From assembly GCF_900316465.1 (NCBI RefSeq), contig NZ_ONDD01000032.1, positions 1 through 23,635 of the forward strand: a stretch of 23,635 nt of DNA, in the 5' to 3' direction. Source of the DNA: an uncultured Fibrobacter sp. (GTDB lineage: Bacteria; Fibrobacterota; Fibrobacteria; Fibrobacterales; Fibrobacteraceae). A program made the translations under genes and the position numbers. The notes beneath the pieces were generated by a model, which was not told the DNA's origin, ran no database searches, and saw only the letters and a program-made list of their open reading frames with translations. Below are positions 15,545 through 23,230 of the stretch, piece by piece; positions within the stretch are counted from its first letter, which is position 1; each line of letters begins with the position of its first letter.

Positions 15545-16564
15545 ATGAGATTGTGTATTATCGTTTTTTTTTCAGTTTTGGCCCTTTTTGCAAAGGATAT
15601 CGCATGGAAAACCGATAAGTTCCTCGGTGAACCCTTCAAAATGCATGAATTTGAGGCGGAGAACTTTCATGCAACGCTTGTCGGCTACCCATTCGATTCA
15701 GTAAAAGATTCTGTATCATTACGTGTTCCTAAAGCTGCTGTTCTTTACATACACGGGTTTAATGATTATTTCTTTCAACAGGAACTTGCTCAACAGGTGG
15801 ATTCCGCAGGCTATTCCTTTTTTGCAATTGACTTGCATAAGTACGGCCGTTCATACCGCTCGGGCGAAACCATAGGGGAGCTTCGCGACATTTCGGAATA
15901 CTATGCCGAAATCGATTCCGCAATCTCCATGATTCGTGAAGCCGAGGGCGATTCTGTTCCGTTTGTGTTAATGGGGCATAGCACCGGCGGGCTTATCGCG
16001 TGTCTGTATGCAGCAGACAGGCGAAATGGCGAGGGAATTGCTGCCGTTGTCCTGAATAGTCCGTTTCTCGAGATGAATTACATTTGGCCTGTGCGCCGTT
16101 TAGCCGTTCCCGTGCTTTCTGCATTGGGGGGCGTGTTCCCGGATATCGGTATTCCGCGTAGTGAAAACCTGAACTACGACAAGAGTCTGCACAAGTCCGA
16201 GGGCGGAGAATGGGATTACGACCATAACCTTAAAGTCCCGGGCAGCCTGCCAATCGATTTGGGCTGGCTACATGCGATCCACCAGGGGCATGTCCGTGTC
16301 CAACAGGGTTTACACCTCATGCCTCCGGTTTTGGTGATGCATAGCGGTTGCAGTTTCCGCGACGACGACTGGAGTGAGGAATATACCTACTGCGACGGCG
16401 TGTTGGACGTGGAGCATATCCATGAATACGGAGCCAACCTTGGCCCGAATGTGAAGCTCGAACAAATTGAGGGCGGCCTTCATGACCTTATTCTTTCGCA
16501 TAAACCTGTCCGTGACACTGTTTATCAAAAGATGTTTGATTTCTTGGATAAGAACGTGAAGTAA
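15545..16564 (+). CDS. secreted alpha/beta hydrolase (monoglyceride-lipase-like)
   Basis: The frame is open from a TTG at 15533, but that TTG lies inside the likely promoter. The ATG at 15545 gives 339 residues with a clear signal peptide (MRLCIIVFFSVLALFAKD). The fold is shown by VLYIHGFND (oxyanion strand), the nucleophile elbow GHSTGG with S146, and H313 in GGLHDL. The acid is probably the Asp of GVLDVEHI. It resembles the Hydrolase_4/lysophospholipase group; in this locus a carbohydrate ester or lipid substrate is possible. No ribosome site is seen. It converges on the SGNH esterase gene with 13 bases between stops. Confidence 0.82.
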   Translation: MRLCIIVFFSVLALFAKDIAWKTDKFLGEPFKMHEFEAENFHATLVGYPFDSVKDSVSLRVPKAAVLYIHGFNDYFFQQELAQQVDSAGYSFFAIDLHKYGRSYRSGETIGELRDISEYYAEIDSAISMIREAEGDSVPFVLMGHSTGGLIACLYAADRRNGEGIAAVVLNSPFLEMNYIWPVRRLAVPVLSALGGVFPDIGIPRSENLNYDKSLHKSEGGEWDYDHNLKVPGSLPIDLGWLHAIHQGHVRVQQGLHLMPPVLVMHSGCSFRDDDWSEEYTYCDGVLDVEHIHEYGANLGPNVKLEQIEGGLHDLILSHKPVRDTVYQKMFDFLDKNVK

Positions 16565-16577
16565 AGGGGCGTCAGGA

Positions 16578-17567
16578 TTATTCCGCCCGTCTGCCCTTTA
16601 CATCCACTTTATGACGTAGCTTGCGCAGTTTCGGCTGCGCTTTTTTGTTGCCCTTGGCGATGGCGGTTGAGCCGCCCACGTCGGTAACTTCGATTTCTTC
16701 GCTCAAGAGCCAGGAATCATTGTCGTTTTCGACTTTTACGAGAGCCTTGTACTTGCCCTTTTCGGTGAGAGCGAGGGTCGCCTTGTCGGCGCCTTCAATC
16801 AACTTGCCGTCTTTGTACCAGTGGATTCCGTAATTCGTGCCGTTCACTTGCAGGTTTGCCTGCTCTTGCTTGAGTGCGGGTTTTGCAAGTGTCATGTACT
16901 TGTTCACGATTTTCGCAAGTTCCTGGGCGCCTGTCGCATTCGGGTGGACGCTATCGTCCAAGAACCATGCGGGTGTCTGGAACAGAGTATGCAGATCGAT
17001 GATGTTGACACCCTTCTTGACAGCGGTTTCCTTGATGATCGGGTTAATCTGGCTTACGATAGCCGTGTCCATAATCGCCCAGCCCACGTTGTTGCTGTAT
17101 GGCTGCAGTGTCGCGTAAATTTTGGGATTGGTGGGCAGGTGCGCAAAGGTGTCAATTAGCGCCTCGTAATCGGTGTACAGCTGCGTTTTTTCGCATTGCC
17201 CGTAAAGGTAATTGTAATTGGCGCCCTCGCTTTCCATAAAGTACTTGCTGTCGTTGGTGCCGAGTTCAATGATTACGATGTTTGGCGAAGAGGCGAGTGC
17301 CGCCTTGAACTTTTCCGTCTTCCAGTAGCTGGAATTGTTGTCACCGCCTTTGATTTTCTCGCCCGCAAATGTCATGGAAGATACGCCGAAGTTTGTGACG
17401 GCGTAATCGTTCCCGAGCATTTCTTGCAGGTGGTCGGGGTATTTCTTTTCGCTCCAGATCCCGTAGCCCTCGGTAATGCTGTTGCCCACGCAGGCGACAT
17501 TGGTCGCGGCCAGGGCGCTAGAAACGGCCATGGACAAAGAGACTGCTATCGATAATTTTCCAAACAT
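16578..17567 (-). CDS. secreted SGNH/GDSL-type esterase
   Basis: The 329-residue protein has a signal peptide ending at about SALAA. The SGNH blocks follow in order: GNSITEG with S30 as nucleophile, NFGVSS, LGTNDS, and DSVHPN with D205 and H208. After about residue 235 a small Ig-like or beta-rich domain (IHWYKDGKLIEGADKATLAL) is present. The C-terminal 25 residues are strongly basic (KLRKLRHKVDVKGRRAE), as seen on other secreted Fibrobacter polysaccharide enzymes. Deacetylation of xylan or other plant acetyl-polysaccharide is likely, judged by family and context. AAAGGAG supports the start. Confidence 0.85.
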   Translation of the reverse strand: MFGKLSIAVSLSMAVSSALAATNVACVGNSITEGYGIWSEKKYPDHLQEMLGNDYAVTNFGVSSMTFAGEKIKGGDNNSSYWKTEKFKAALASSPNIVIIELGTNDSKYFMESEGANYNYLYGQCEKTQLYTDYEALIDTFAHLPTNPKIYATLQPYSNNVGWAIMDTAIVSQINPIIKETAVKKGVNIIDLHTLFQTPAWFLDDSVHPNATGAQELAKIVNKYMTLAKPALKQEQANLQVNGTNYGIHWYKDGKLIEGADKATLALTEKGKYKALVKVENDNDSWLLSEEIEVTDVGGSTAIAKGNKKAQPKLRKLRHKVDVKGRRAE

Positions 17568-17629
17568 CCGAAAACACTCCTTTCTCTTTGTTCTCTTGAC
17601 TTGAGTGTTCCCCCAACTGCATAAAATAT

Positions 17630-17660
17630 AAAAAAGCCCGCCGACTTTTGTCGGCGGGGC
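17630..17660 (-). terminator. terminator of the first GH45 gene
   Basis: Minus strand: a 10-bp GC-rich stem (GCCCCGCCGAC / GTCGGCGGGC with one bulge) closes a four-base loop and runs into six T (complement of 17630-17635). It lies 25 bases after the stop at 17686. Confidence 0.92.
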
Positions 17661-17685
17661 ATTTGCTGAATTCTTTTAGCCTAGA

Positions 17686-19356
17686 TTAGAACTGGGCCTT
17701 GAGAGCCTGCGGGCATTCTACTTCCTTGTAGGTGTGGTTCGGGTTGCCTGCAGCTTCCATCCAGGTGGCAAGGAACATGCAGCCTTCCTTGGCTTGGGTG
17801 TCGTTGGCGAAGGACTTGTTACACTTTTCCTTGAGGCATTCCTTGCGCTTGTTCAAGAGGTCGCCATCGTAGCCGACTTCGTCTTCGCACTTAGAGAGGA
17901 GACCGCCGTATTGTGCACCCTGGTCGCCCCAGCCCATGTTGGCGCAGCCGTTAAAGGCACCAACGCCACCGCCCGGAATCATGATGTCAAACTGGCCACC
18001 CTGTACGTCGTAGCCGATATTCGAGGCCATCACGACGAGGGTCTTGCCCTTAAGAGCCTGGTGGTTTGCCTTGGTTTCATACTTGCCTTCGCCTGTAAAG
18101 GTGAGTGCGAAGCACTTGCCGCATGTGGCGTCGTTACCCGGAGTTGCTGCGAATGCATAGGCGAGCTTGTCGCTTACGATGATAGGAATCTGGCTGGTAC
18201 AAGTGGTGCCCTGACCGCCAGAACAAATGCTTCCGCTGTTGTTTCCGATAGGAGTCTTACCCTTGGCATCGCAAGTCTTGGCTGCGCCACCGTGTTCAGG
18301 CCATGCGCAGTGGGGCATGCAGCAGTCCCAGTAACGGGTTGCAAAGCCCTGTTGACCACCTGCGCCTGCGTTGAGGTACTTGGCTTCTTCGGCAGAGGCG
18401 TTTGCGTTGCCCTGGCTGCTAGAAGACTTGGGCTGAGAGCTGCTCGAAGATTTTACGCTAGAGCTGGACTTCGGCTGCTGCTGACTGCTGGAAGACTTGG
18501 GTTGCTGCTGGCTGCTCGAGGATTTCTGCTGCTGTTGGCTGCTCGAAGACTTAGCCTGTTGCTGGCTGCTGGAGCTGTTGGCCGGAGTTGCAGCGCCGCC
18601 GAGGTTTTTGCAATTTTGATTGGTCGGATCGTAATAGCAGTTTACCTTGCAGGATTCATCGTAGGCGTATTGTTCGTCGTGGTTTCCCTTAAGAGTGGTG
18701 TGGGGGTCGACGCACTTGCCTGAAGCACCGTCAAGGCATTTGCCTTCGCACTGGTTGTTAGATGTTGTCGCAGAAGAAGACTTCGGCTGTTGTTCTGCAG
18801 CGGAGCTCTGCGTTTGCTGTTGCTGGGACGAAGAACTCTTGTCGCTGACAGTCTTTTCAGAGGAACTGCTTACGACAGGAGTGGGTTCGCTACCAGAAGA
18901 AAGGGTAGTTGTCGGCTGCGAATCCGTTGCGCTGGAAAGCGTGGTAGTCGGAGTCGTTGCCGAAGCGTCTGCAGACGATGTAGGAGTGGATACCTGGGCC
19001 GTAGCCGTTTCACGCGTGACAACCGGAAGTTCGTTCGTGTCGACGTTTGCGAGAATCGGGGTGCCGTCAACGCCCACGATGGAGCCTGTGAGCGTGCCTT
19101 CGACAAATACGAAGGAACCTACGACATTACCGCTCAAGTCGGTAACGATGCCGGCAGGATAAATGAGGTACGGCTGTCCTGCGTTGACAAGCCAACAAGC
19201 TTCGTCTGCTGCTACAGCTGCGTTAGAATTGTCGTCTGTAGGTTGGACCGCGGAAGGGTCAAGATTATTGATGGCTTCTGCAGCCTCTTCGGAGCAGTTG
19301 ACAAGAGCCAGCATGGCTCCAAGAACCACAACAGACTTCAGGAATTGGTGTTTCAT
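17686..19356 (-). CDS. GH45 endoglucanase lipoprotein, paralogue 1
   Basis: GH45 enzymes are inverting endo-beta-1,4-glucanases. The product has 556 residues from MKHQFLKS at 19356, placed by GAGG six bases upstream; in-frame sequence continues further up. A lipoprotein signal ends LVNC with C21, then SEE. An N-terminal module (about 53-112) is shared with its neighbours. Ser/Thr/Gln-rich linkers (115-200 and 255-325) flank a six-cysteine segment (C203-C249). The GH45 domain starts near 330: ATRYWDCC with D344 and GGQFDIMIPGGG with D457 match the two catalytic aspartates. It is probably displayed on the cell surface and acts on cellulose or glucan. Confidence 0.92.
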   Translation of the reverse strand: MKHQFLKSVVVLGAMLALVNCSEEAAEAINNLDPSAVQPTDDNSNAAVAADEACWLVNAGQPYLIYPAGIVTDLSGNVVGSFVFVEGTLTGSIVGVDGTPILANVDTNELPVVTRETATAQVSTPTSSADASATTPTTTLSSATDSQPTTTLSSGSEPTPVVSSSSEKTVSDKSSSSQQQQTQSSAAEQQPKSSSATTSNNQCEGKCLDGASGKCVDPHTTLKGNHDEQYAYDESCKVNCYYDPTNQNCKNLGGAATPANSSSSQQQAKSSSSQQQQKSSSSQQQPKSSSSQQQPKSSSSVKSSSSSQPKSSSSQGNANASAEEAKYLNAGAGGQQGFATRYWDCCMPHCAWPEHGGAAKTCDAKGKTPIGNNSGSICSGGQGTTCTSQIPIIVSDKLAYAFAATPGNDATCGKCFALTFTGEGKYETKANHQALKGKTLVVMASNIGYDVQGGQFDIMIPGGGVGAFNGCANMGWGDQGAQYGGLLSKCEDEVGYDGDLLNKRKECLKEKCNKSFANDTQAKEGCMFLATWMEAAGNPNHTYKEVECPQALKAQF

Positions 19357-19418
19357 AAGCATCCTCAAACAAAGACAATTAGACTTTCGTATCGAAAGTC
19401 CTTCCAATTCCATCCGCG
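19357..19418 (-). other. conserved GH45 leader, copy 1
   Basis: This 5' leader is almost identical to that of paralogue 2 (21268-21329), with four differences over about 65 bases including the start region. It contains a hairpin GACTTTCG/CGAAAGTC around a three-base loop (19382-19400). The GAGG ribosome site follows near 19365. Confidence 0.75.
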
Positions 19419-19421
19419 AAA

Positions 19422-19428
19422 CAAAATA
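19422..19428 (-). promoter_or_regulatory. -7-like element of GH45 paralogue 1
   Basis: Minus-strand TATTTTG lies just upstream of the conserved leader, so transcription should begin near its first bases. No TTTG at -33 is visible. Confidence 0.4.
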
Positions 19429-19501
19429 GATTAATAGAGCCCAAAAAGCACGTAAAATTTTGGTAGTCAAATGCTTGCTGAAACAAGGTGATTTCTGAAA
19501 C

Positions 19502-19527
19502 AAAAAATCCCGACGCTAGGTCGGGAT
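19502..19527 (-). terminator. terminator of the second GH45 gene
   Basis: Minus strand: ATCCCGAC pairs with GTCGGGAT around a five-base loop, followed by six T (complement of 19502-19507). It lies 25 bases past the stop at 19552. Confidence 0.9.
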
Positions 19528-19551
19528 TTCTTATCAAAGGTAAAGTTTTGA

Positions 19552-21267
19552 TTAATATTTCTGCTTCAGCACTTCGGGGCATTCCACTTCGGTGTATTCG
19601 TGGTTGGGGTTGCCGGCGGCTTCCATGAAGTTTGCCAGGAAGAGGCAGCCCTGCTTGGCCGTTGCGTCGCTAGAGAAGGACTTGTTGCACTTTTCGACGA
19701 GGCATTCCTTACGCTTGGTGAGCAGGTTAGATGCATTGTAGCCGACTTCCTTTTCGCATTCGGAAAGCAAGCCACCGTAGGTGTCGCCCTGGCTGCCCCA
19801 GCCGTATCCGCTGGTGCCGTTATAAAGGCCGACGCCACCACCCGGAATCATCACGTCGAACTGACCCTGGTTCACGTCAGCACCGATGTTGGTGACCATC
19901 ACGATCAACTTCTTGCCGGCGAGAGCCTTGTGGTTCTGCTTGGTTTCGTACTTGCCCTTTCCGGTAAAGGTGAGCTGGAAGCACTTGCCGCACTGGCCAC
20001 CGTTAGAGGCGGGGACTGCGGCGAAGGCAAAGCCGATATTGTCGCAGCCGTCAACGGTAAACGGAATCTGGCTTGTGCAGGTTGCTGCACTACCGCCGTT
20101 ACAGACGCTCTGTGCGTTGTAGTCCGTGTTTTCGGTCTTGCCGTTTGCGCTGCACTGCTTTGCGGGGCCTGCGCTGCCTGCGTTGTTAGTCCAGGAGCAG
20201 CTGGGCTTGCAGCCGTCCCAGTAGCGGCTAGCGAAACCGGTACCGGTTGAGCCGCCCTTGGTCTTGATGGCCGGGCAGCCAGAGGTAACGACCTGCGTGC
20301 TGCTAGAAGATTTTGCGACGCTAGAGGAGGACGGGGCAACGCTTGCAGAAGACTTGTTCTGTTGCTGTTGGCTAGAGGAAGACTTAGCCTGCTGCTGGCT
20401 GCTAGAAGACTTTGCCTGTTGCTGCTGGCTAGACGAAGATGCTGGCTTGCTTGTTGCGCCAGAAATGGTGATGATGAATTCGTAGTCCTTGCCGTTCACC
20501 TTGAAGAATTCGCTTACGGAATTTCCGTCATCCGGCTGGAAGTGTTCAGGAACGGTACTTGCAGGAATGGTGTAGGTGTCACCGCTCTGCTTGGGTTCTT
20601 CGAGCCACCAGGCGTTCCAGGACATACGGGTAACGTTTTCCACGCCGCTGAACTTGACTTCGGTAGTCTTTGCGTTCTTGGCGACCGTCTGCGTAAGGCT
20701 TCCCGAAATGGTGAGTTTGCCGTCGGTTACGACCTGCTGTGCCGAAGAAGCCGGAGTATCCTGCTGTGCGACAGAGGAAGAGCTGGCCGGCGAGTCGTTG
20801 GTGCTGCTGGTCGGAGCTTCGGTACCGCTAGAAGCGGGAGTGCTGATTGCGGACGAAGCCGGGATATCGATAGTTGCCGAAGAAGACGGCGGCAAGGCCA
20901 TCGAAGCTGTTTCGCGAGTCACGATGGCGAGTTCGTCGATTTTGATGTTGCTGATAATGATGGAGCTGCCGTCAATTGAGACCATGTTGCCGGTCGTGTA
21001 GGAGTCGTCGGTAAATACGAACGAAGCGAGCACGGTGCCATTGAGGTCGGTCACGATACCAGCGGGGTAGATGAGGTAGGGCTGGTCGGCAGTAATGAGC
21101 CAGCATGGATCGTCAGCGGATGTGGTAGTGGTGCCCGGATTGTTTTCCGAAGGCTGAAGTGCGCTAGGATCAAGGTTGTTGATTGCTTCGGCGGTGTCAT
21201 CAGAACAGTTGACGAAGGCCAAAACGGTGCTTAATGCCAGCACGGACTTTAGGAATTGGTGTTTCAT
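19552..21267 (-). CDS. GH45 endoglucanase lipoprotein, paralogue 2
   Basis: The 571-residue product starts MKHQFLKS, as paralogue 1 does, with the same ribosome site. The signal ends FVNC (C21), then SDD. The shared N-terminal module covers about 54-116. A Ser/Ala/Pro-rich linker leads to an extra beta-rich segment of about 95 residues (179-273), absent from the other two, then SSSSQQQ linkers. The GH45 domain has D351 in SRYWDGC and D471 in GQFDVMIPGGG, so both catalytic aspartates are kept. One conserved disulfide appears lost: the first Cys of WDCC is Gly352 and its expected partner is Thr485. Confidence 0.92.
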   Translation of the reverse strand: MKHQFLKSVLALSTVLAFVNCSDDTAEAINNLDPSALQPSENNPGTTTTSADDPCWLITADQPYLIYPAGIVTDLNGTVLASFVFTDDSYTTGNMVSIDGSSIIISNIKIDELAIVTRETASMALPPSSSATIDIPASSAISTPASSGTEAPTSSTNDSPASSSSVAQQDTPASSAQQVVTDGKLTISGSLTQTVAKNAKTTEVKFSGVENVTRMSWNAWWLEEPKQSGDTYTIPASTVPEHFQPDDGNSVSEFFKVNGKDYEFIITISGATSKPASSSSQQQQAKSSSSQQQAKSSSSQQQQNKSSASVAPSSSSVAKSSSSTQVVTSGCPAIKTKGGSTGTGFASRYWDGCKPSCSWTNNAGSAGPAKQCSANGKTENTDYNAQSVCNGGSAATCTSQIPFTVDGCDNIGFAFAAVPASNGGQCGKCFQLTFTGKGKYETKQNHKALAGKKLIVMVTNIGADVNQGQFDVMIPGGGVGLYNGTSGYGWGSQGDTYGGLLSECEKEVGYNASNLLTKRKECLVEKCNKSFSSDATAKQGCLFLANFMEAAGNPNHEYTEVECPEVLKQKY

Positions 21268-21329
21268 GAGCATCCTCAAACAAATACAATTAGACTTTCG
21301 TACCGAAAGCCCTTCCAATTCCATCCGCG
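21268..21329 (-). other. conserved GH45 leader, copy 2
   Basis: This is the same leader as before paralogue 1. The hairpin is GGCTTTCG/CGAAAGTC (21293-21311), where an A-U pair of copy 1 has become G-U, so pairing is kept. Confidence 0.75.
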
Positions 21330-21331
21330 CA

Positions 21332-21339
21332 TAAAGATA
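21332..21339 (-). promoter_or_regulatory. -7 element of GH45 paralogue 2
   Basis: Minus-strand TATCTTTA sits at the same place relative to the leader as the element before paralogue 1. Confidence 0.45.
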
Positions 21340-21422
21340 GATTTTTTGCTCGAAAATTTCATGTAAAAAATGGAATATCAAGCATTTATGCGATGTTCGT
21401 CACACAACAAGGCGGTAAATAG

Positions 21423-21445
21423 AAAAGCCCCGGTTAAACCGGGGC
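21423..21445 (-). terminator. terminator of the third GH45 gene
   Basis: GCCCCGGT pairs with ACCGGGGC (21427-21445) around a three-base loop. On the minus strand four T follow (complement of 21423-21426). It lies about 30 bases past the stop at 21477. Confidence 0.88.
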
Positions 21446-21476
21446 TAAAAGTTTCAATCTAGAACGCTTTACAGGA

Positions 21477-22982
21477 TTAGTATCTATCTTTCAGTTCCTT
21501 CGGACATTCCACTTCCTTATAGGTGAGGAGCGGGTTGCCTGCGGCATTCATCCAAGTTGCCAAGAAGAGACAACCTTCCTTGGCTTCGGGGTCGCTCGAG
21601 AAGGACTTGTTGCACTTTTCGGTGAGACAGCTCTGGTATTTGCTCGCGTTGTAGTTGGTTTCGTGTTCGCATTCGTCAAGGAGGCCGCCGTATTTGGAAC
21701 CTTGGGAACCCCAGCCCATTTTGCCTCCGCAGCCATTGAATATCCCGTAGCCACCGCCCGGAATCATCACGTCGAACTGGCCGCCGGCCACGTCGTAACC
21801 CACATTGTTGGACATGACGATCAGGTGTTTACCCTTGATTTTTGCTTGGCGATCATTGCTGTACTTGCCCTTGCCTTGGAAGACGAGGTCAAAGCACTTG
21901 CCACAGTTGTTTTCGCCACCAGGAGTTGCTGCGAAGGCGAATGCCAAGGTGTCATTAATGATGATGGGGAACTGGCTTCTGCAAATACCGGCGTTACCAC
22001 CGTCGCACATACTGCCTGCGCTCTTGTCGCCAATCTTGTTGCCTTGAGCGTCGCAGGTGGTTGCGGAGCCACCATGTTCGGGCCATGCGCAGTGCGGTTT
22101 ACAGCAGTCCCAATAACGGGTTGCGTAGCCCTCGCCGCTCTTGCCGCCGTTTACGTACTTAATGGTGTAGTTGGTGCTTTGGCCGCCACCGCCGCTAGAA
22201 GAGCTGCTCTTCACCGAGCTCGAAGACTTTGCGGAACTCGAAGATTTTGCAGAGCTCGAGGACTTTGCAGAGCTGGAAGACTTGGGGGTGGTAGAGGAGC
22301 TGGAGTTGCCCGGATTTACGACAGAGCTAGAAGAGGTGAGGACGGGGTCTGGGCCCGGACCCGGATTGTCCATCGAAGAACTGCTTTCAACAGGAACCGG
22401 AACCGGAGTCGGGTTCGTGTGGACATTCGCCGGGTAAATCTTGAGTTCGTTCAGATCGACGTTGCCGACGAGCACGTTTCCTTCCAGGTCGACGATGTCG
22501 CCGACGGTTGTGAGATTGCCGTCAGAATCGGTCTTGAAAACCATGCTGCCTATGGCGACTCCAGAACCGTCGGTAACGATGTTGACGCCATACTGGTTCA
22601 TGGGGTAAATCACGTAGTTCTTGTCGGCGCTCAGCACCCATGCGTTGTCGGTAATGATCGTCGGTTCCAGAAGTTCCAAATCGGCGAAATTGATACCTTG
22701 TGCAATAATGGTTCTTGCGCTGTCCAGGGCGACAATCAAGCCGGTTGCTATATCGGCCAAGGCGACTGTATCGCCGGCTTCGTTGGTCACAAAACCGTAG
22801 GCGTCGATGAGGTAGTTCGTACCATTGCCATCCCTATACAAAAAAGAGGGCTGGCTTACAATAATGGCTTGGCTATTGTTGTTGTTATTGTTGTCGGCGT
22901 TGATTACGGCGTCGTCGCCGCAATTGCAGATTAAGGCGACTGCTGCTGCCGACAGCAGTAGCGTAAAAAGTTTCTTCTTCAT
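21477..22982 (-). CDS. GH45 endoglucanase lipoprotein, paralogue 3
   Basis: The 501-residue product starts at 22982 with GAGGAA before it; in-frame sequence extends upstream without support. The signal ends ICNC (C21), then GDD. Two tandem copies of the N-terminal module are visible (about 45-106 and 115-183), against one in the paralogues. The linker holds Pro-Gly (PGPGPDP) and six or more SSSS blocks separated by AK/VK. The GH45 domain has D292 in ATRYWDCC and D404 in GQFDVMIPGGG. Its signal peptide and leader are unlike those of paralogues 1 and 2, so it is the more distant copy. Likely a surface endoglucanase. Confidence 0.92.
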   Translation of the reverse strand: MKKKLFTLLLSAAAVALICNCGDDAVINADNNNNNNSQAIIVSQPSFLYRDGNGTNYLIDAYGFVTNEAGDTVALADIATGLIVALDSARTIIAQGINFADLELLEPTIITDNAWVLSADKNYVIYPMNQYGVNIVTDGSGVAIGSMVFKTDSDGNLTTVGDIVDLEGNVLVGNVDLNELKIYPANVHTNPTPVPVPVESSSSMDNPGPGPDPVLTSSSSVVNPGNSSSSTTPKSSSSAKSSSSAKSSSSAKSSSSVKSSSSSGGGGQSTNYTIKYVNGGKSGEGYATRYWDCCKPHCAWPEHGGSATTCDAQGNKIGDKSAGSMCDGGNAGICRSQFPIIINDTLAFAFAATPGGENNCGKCFDLVFQGKGKYSNDRQAKIKGKHLIVMSNNVGYDVAGGQFDVMIPGGGYGIFNGCGGKMGWGSQGSKYGGLLDECEHETNYNASKYQSCLTEKCNKSFSSDPEAKEGCLFLATWMNAAGNPLLTYKEVECPKELKDRY

Positions 22983-23015
22983 AAATTCCTCATGCTCCCA
23001 TAAACACTCAAGGCA

Positions 23016-23022
23016 CAAGATA
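23016..23022 (-). promoter_or_regulatory. -7-like element of GH45 paralogue 3
   Basis: Minus-strand TATCTTG lies about 33 bases before the ATG at 22982 and resembles the elements before the other two GH45 genes. Confidence 0.4.
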
Positions 23023-23162
23023 GATAAAAAAAGAAGAAATAGGTGTAAAATTATATTGTTCAATAAATTAGTGTTCCTACTCCGTTCCACATTGTTTAGG
23101 GATGTTAACATGGGTGGCCGGAATGTAAACTTTTATTGTGTAAAAATCTTTTTACAAAAAAG

Positions 23163-23230
23163 TTGTTGATAAGTTGAAGGGGTTGTCGGGTGTGAAATAG
23201 TGGTGTGTTTAAATTGTTGATAAGTTGGAG
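23163..23230 (+). repeat. two direct copies of a 14-base repeat
   Basis: TTGTTGATAAGTTG occurs at 23163 and again at 23214, 51 bases apart, each followed by a purine and AG. Each contains TGTTGATAA, one base from the DnaA-box complement TGTGGATAA. Confidence 0.6.

Noticed and set aside
18420..18580. Tandem repeat array resembling CRISPR or a satellite
   Set aside because: The repeats are the coding sequence of SSSSQQQ linkers, in frame within a GH45 gene, with no regular spacers.
19357..19503. N-terminal extension of GH45 paralogue 1 (MELEGLS...), also open in paralogue 2
   Set aside because: The amino-acid conservation is explained by the conserved RNA leader; the extension would bury the lipoprotein signal, and the ribosome site lies right before MKHQ.
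21663..22934. 423-codon plus-strand frame opposite GH45 paralogue 3
   Set aside because: The minus strand clearly codes for a GH45 enzyme; the plus frame is a composition shadow rich in Ala, Val and Arg.
23163..23230. Possible replication origin, from two DnaA-box-like TTATCAACA sites
   Set aside because: Only two sites, each one base off consensus, without dnaA, a clear unwinding region or other origin genes next to them.
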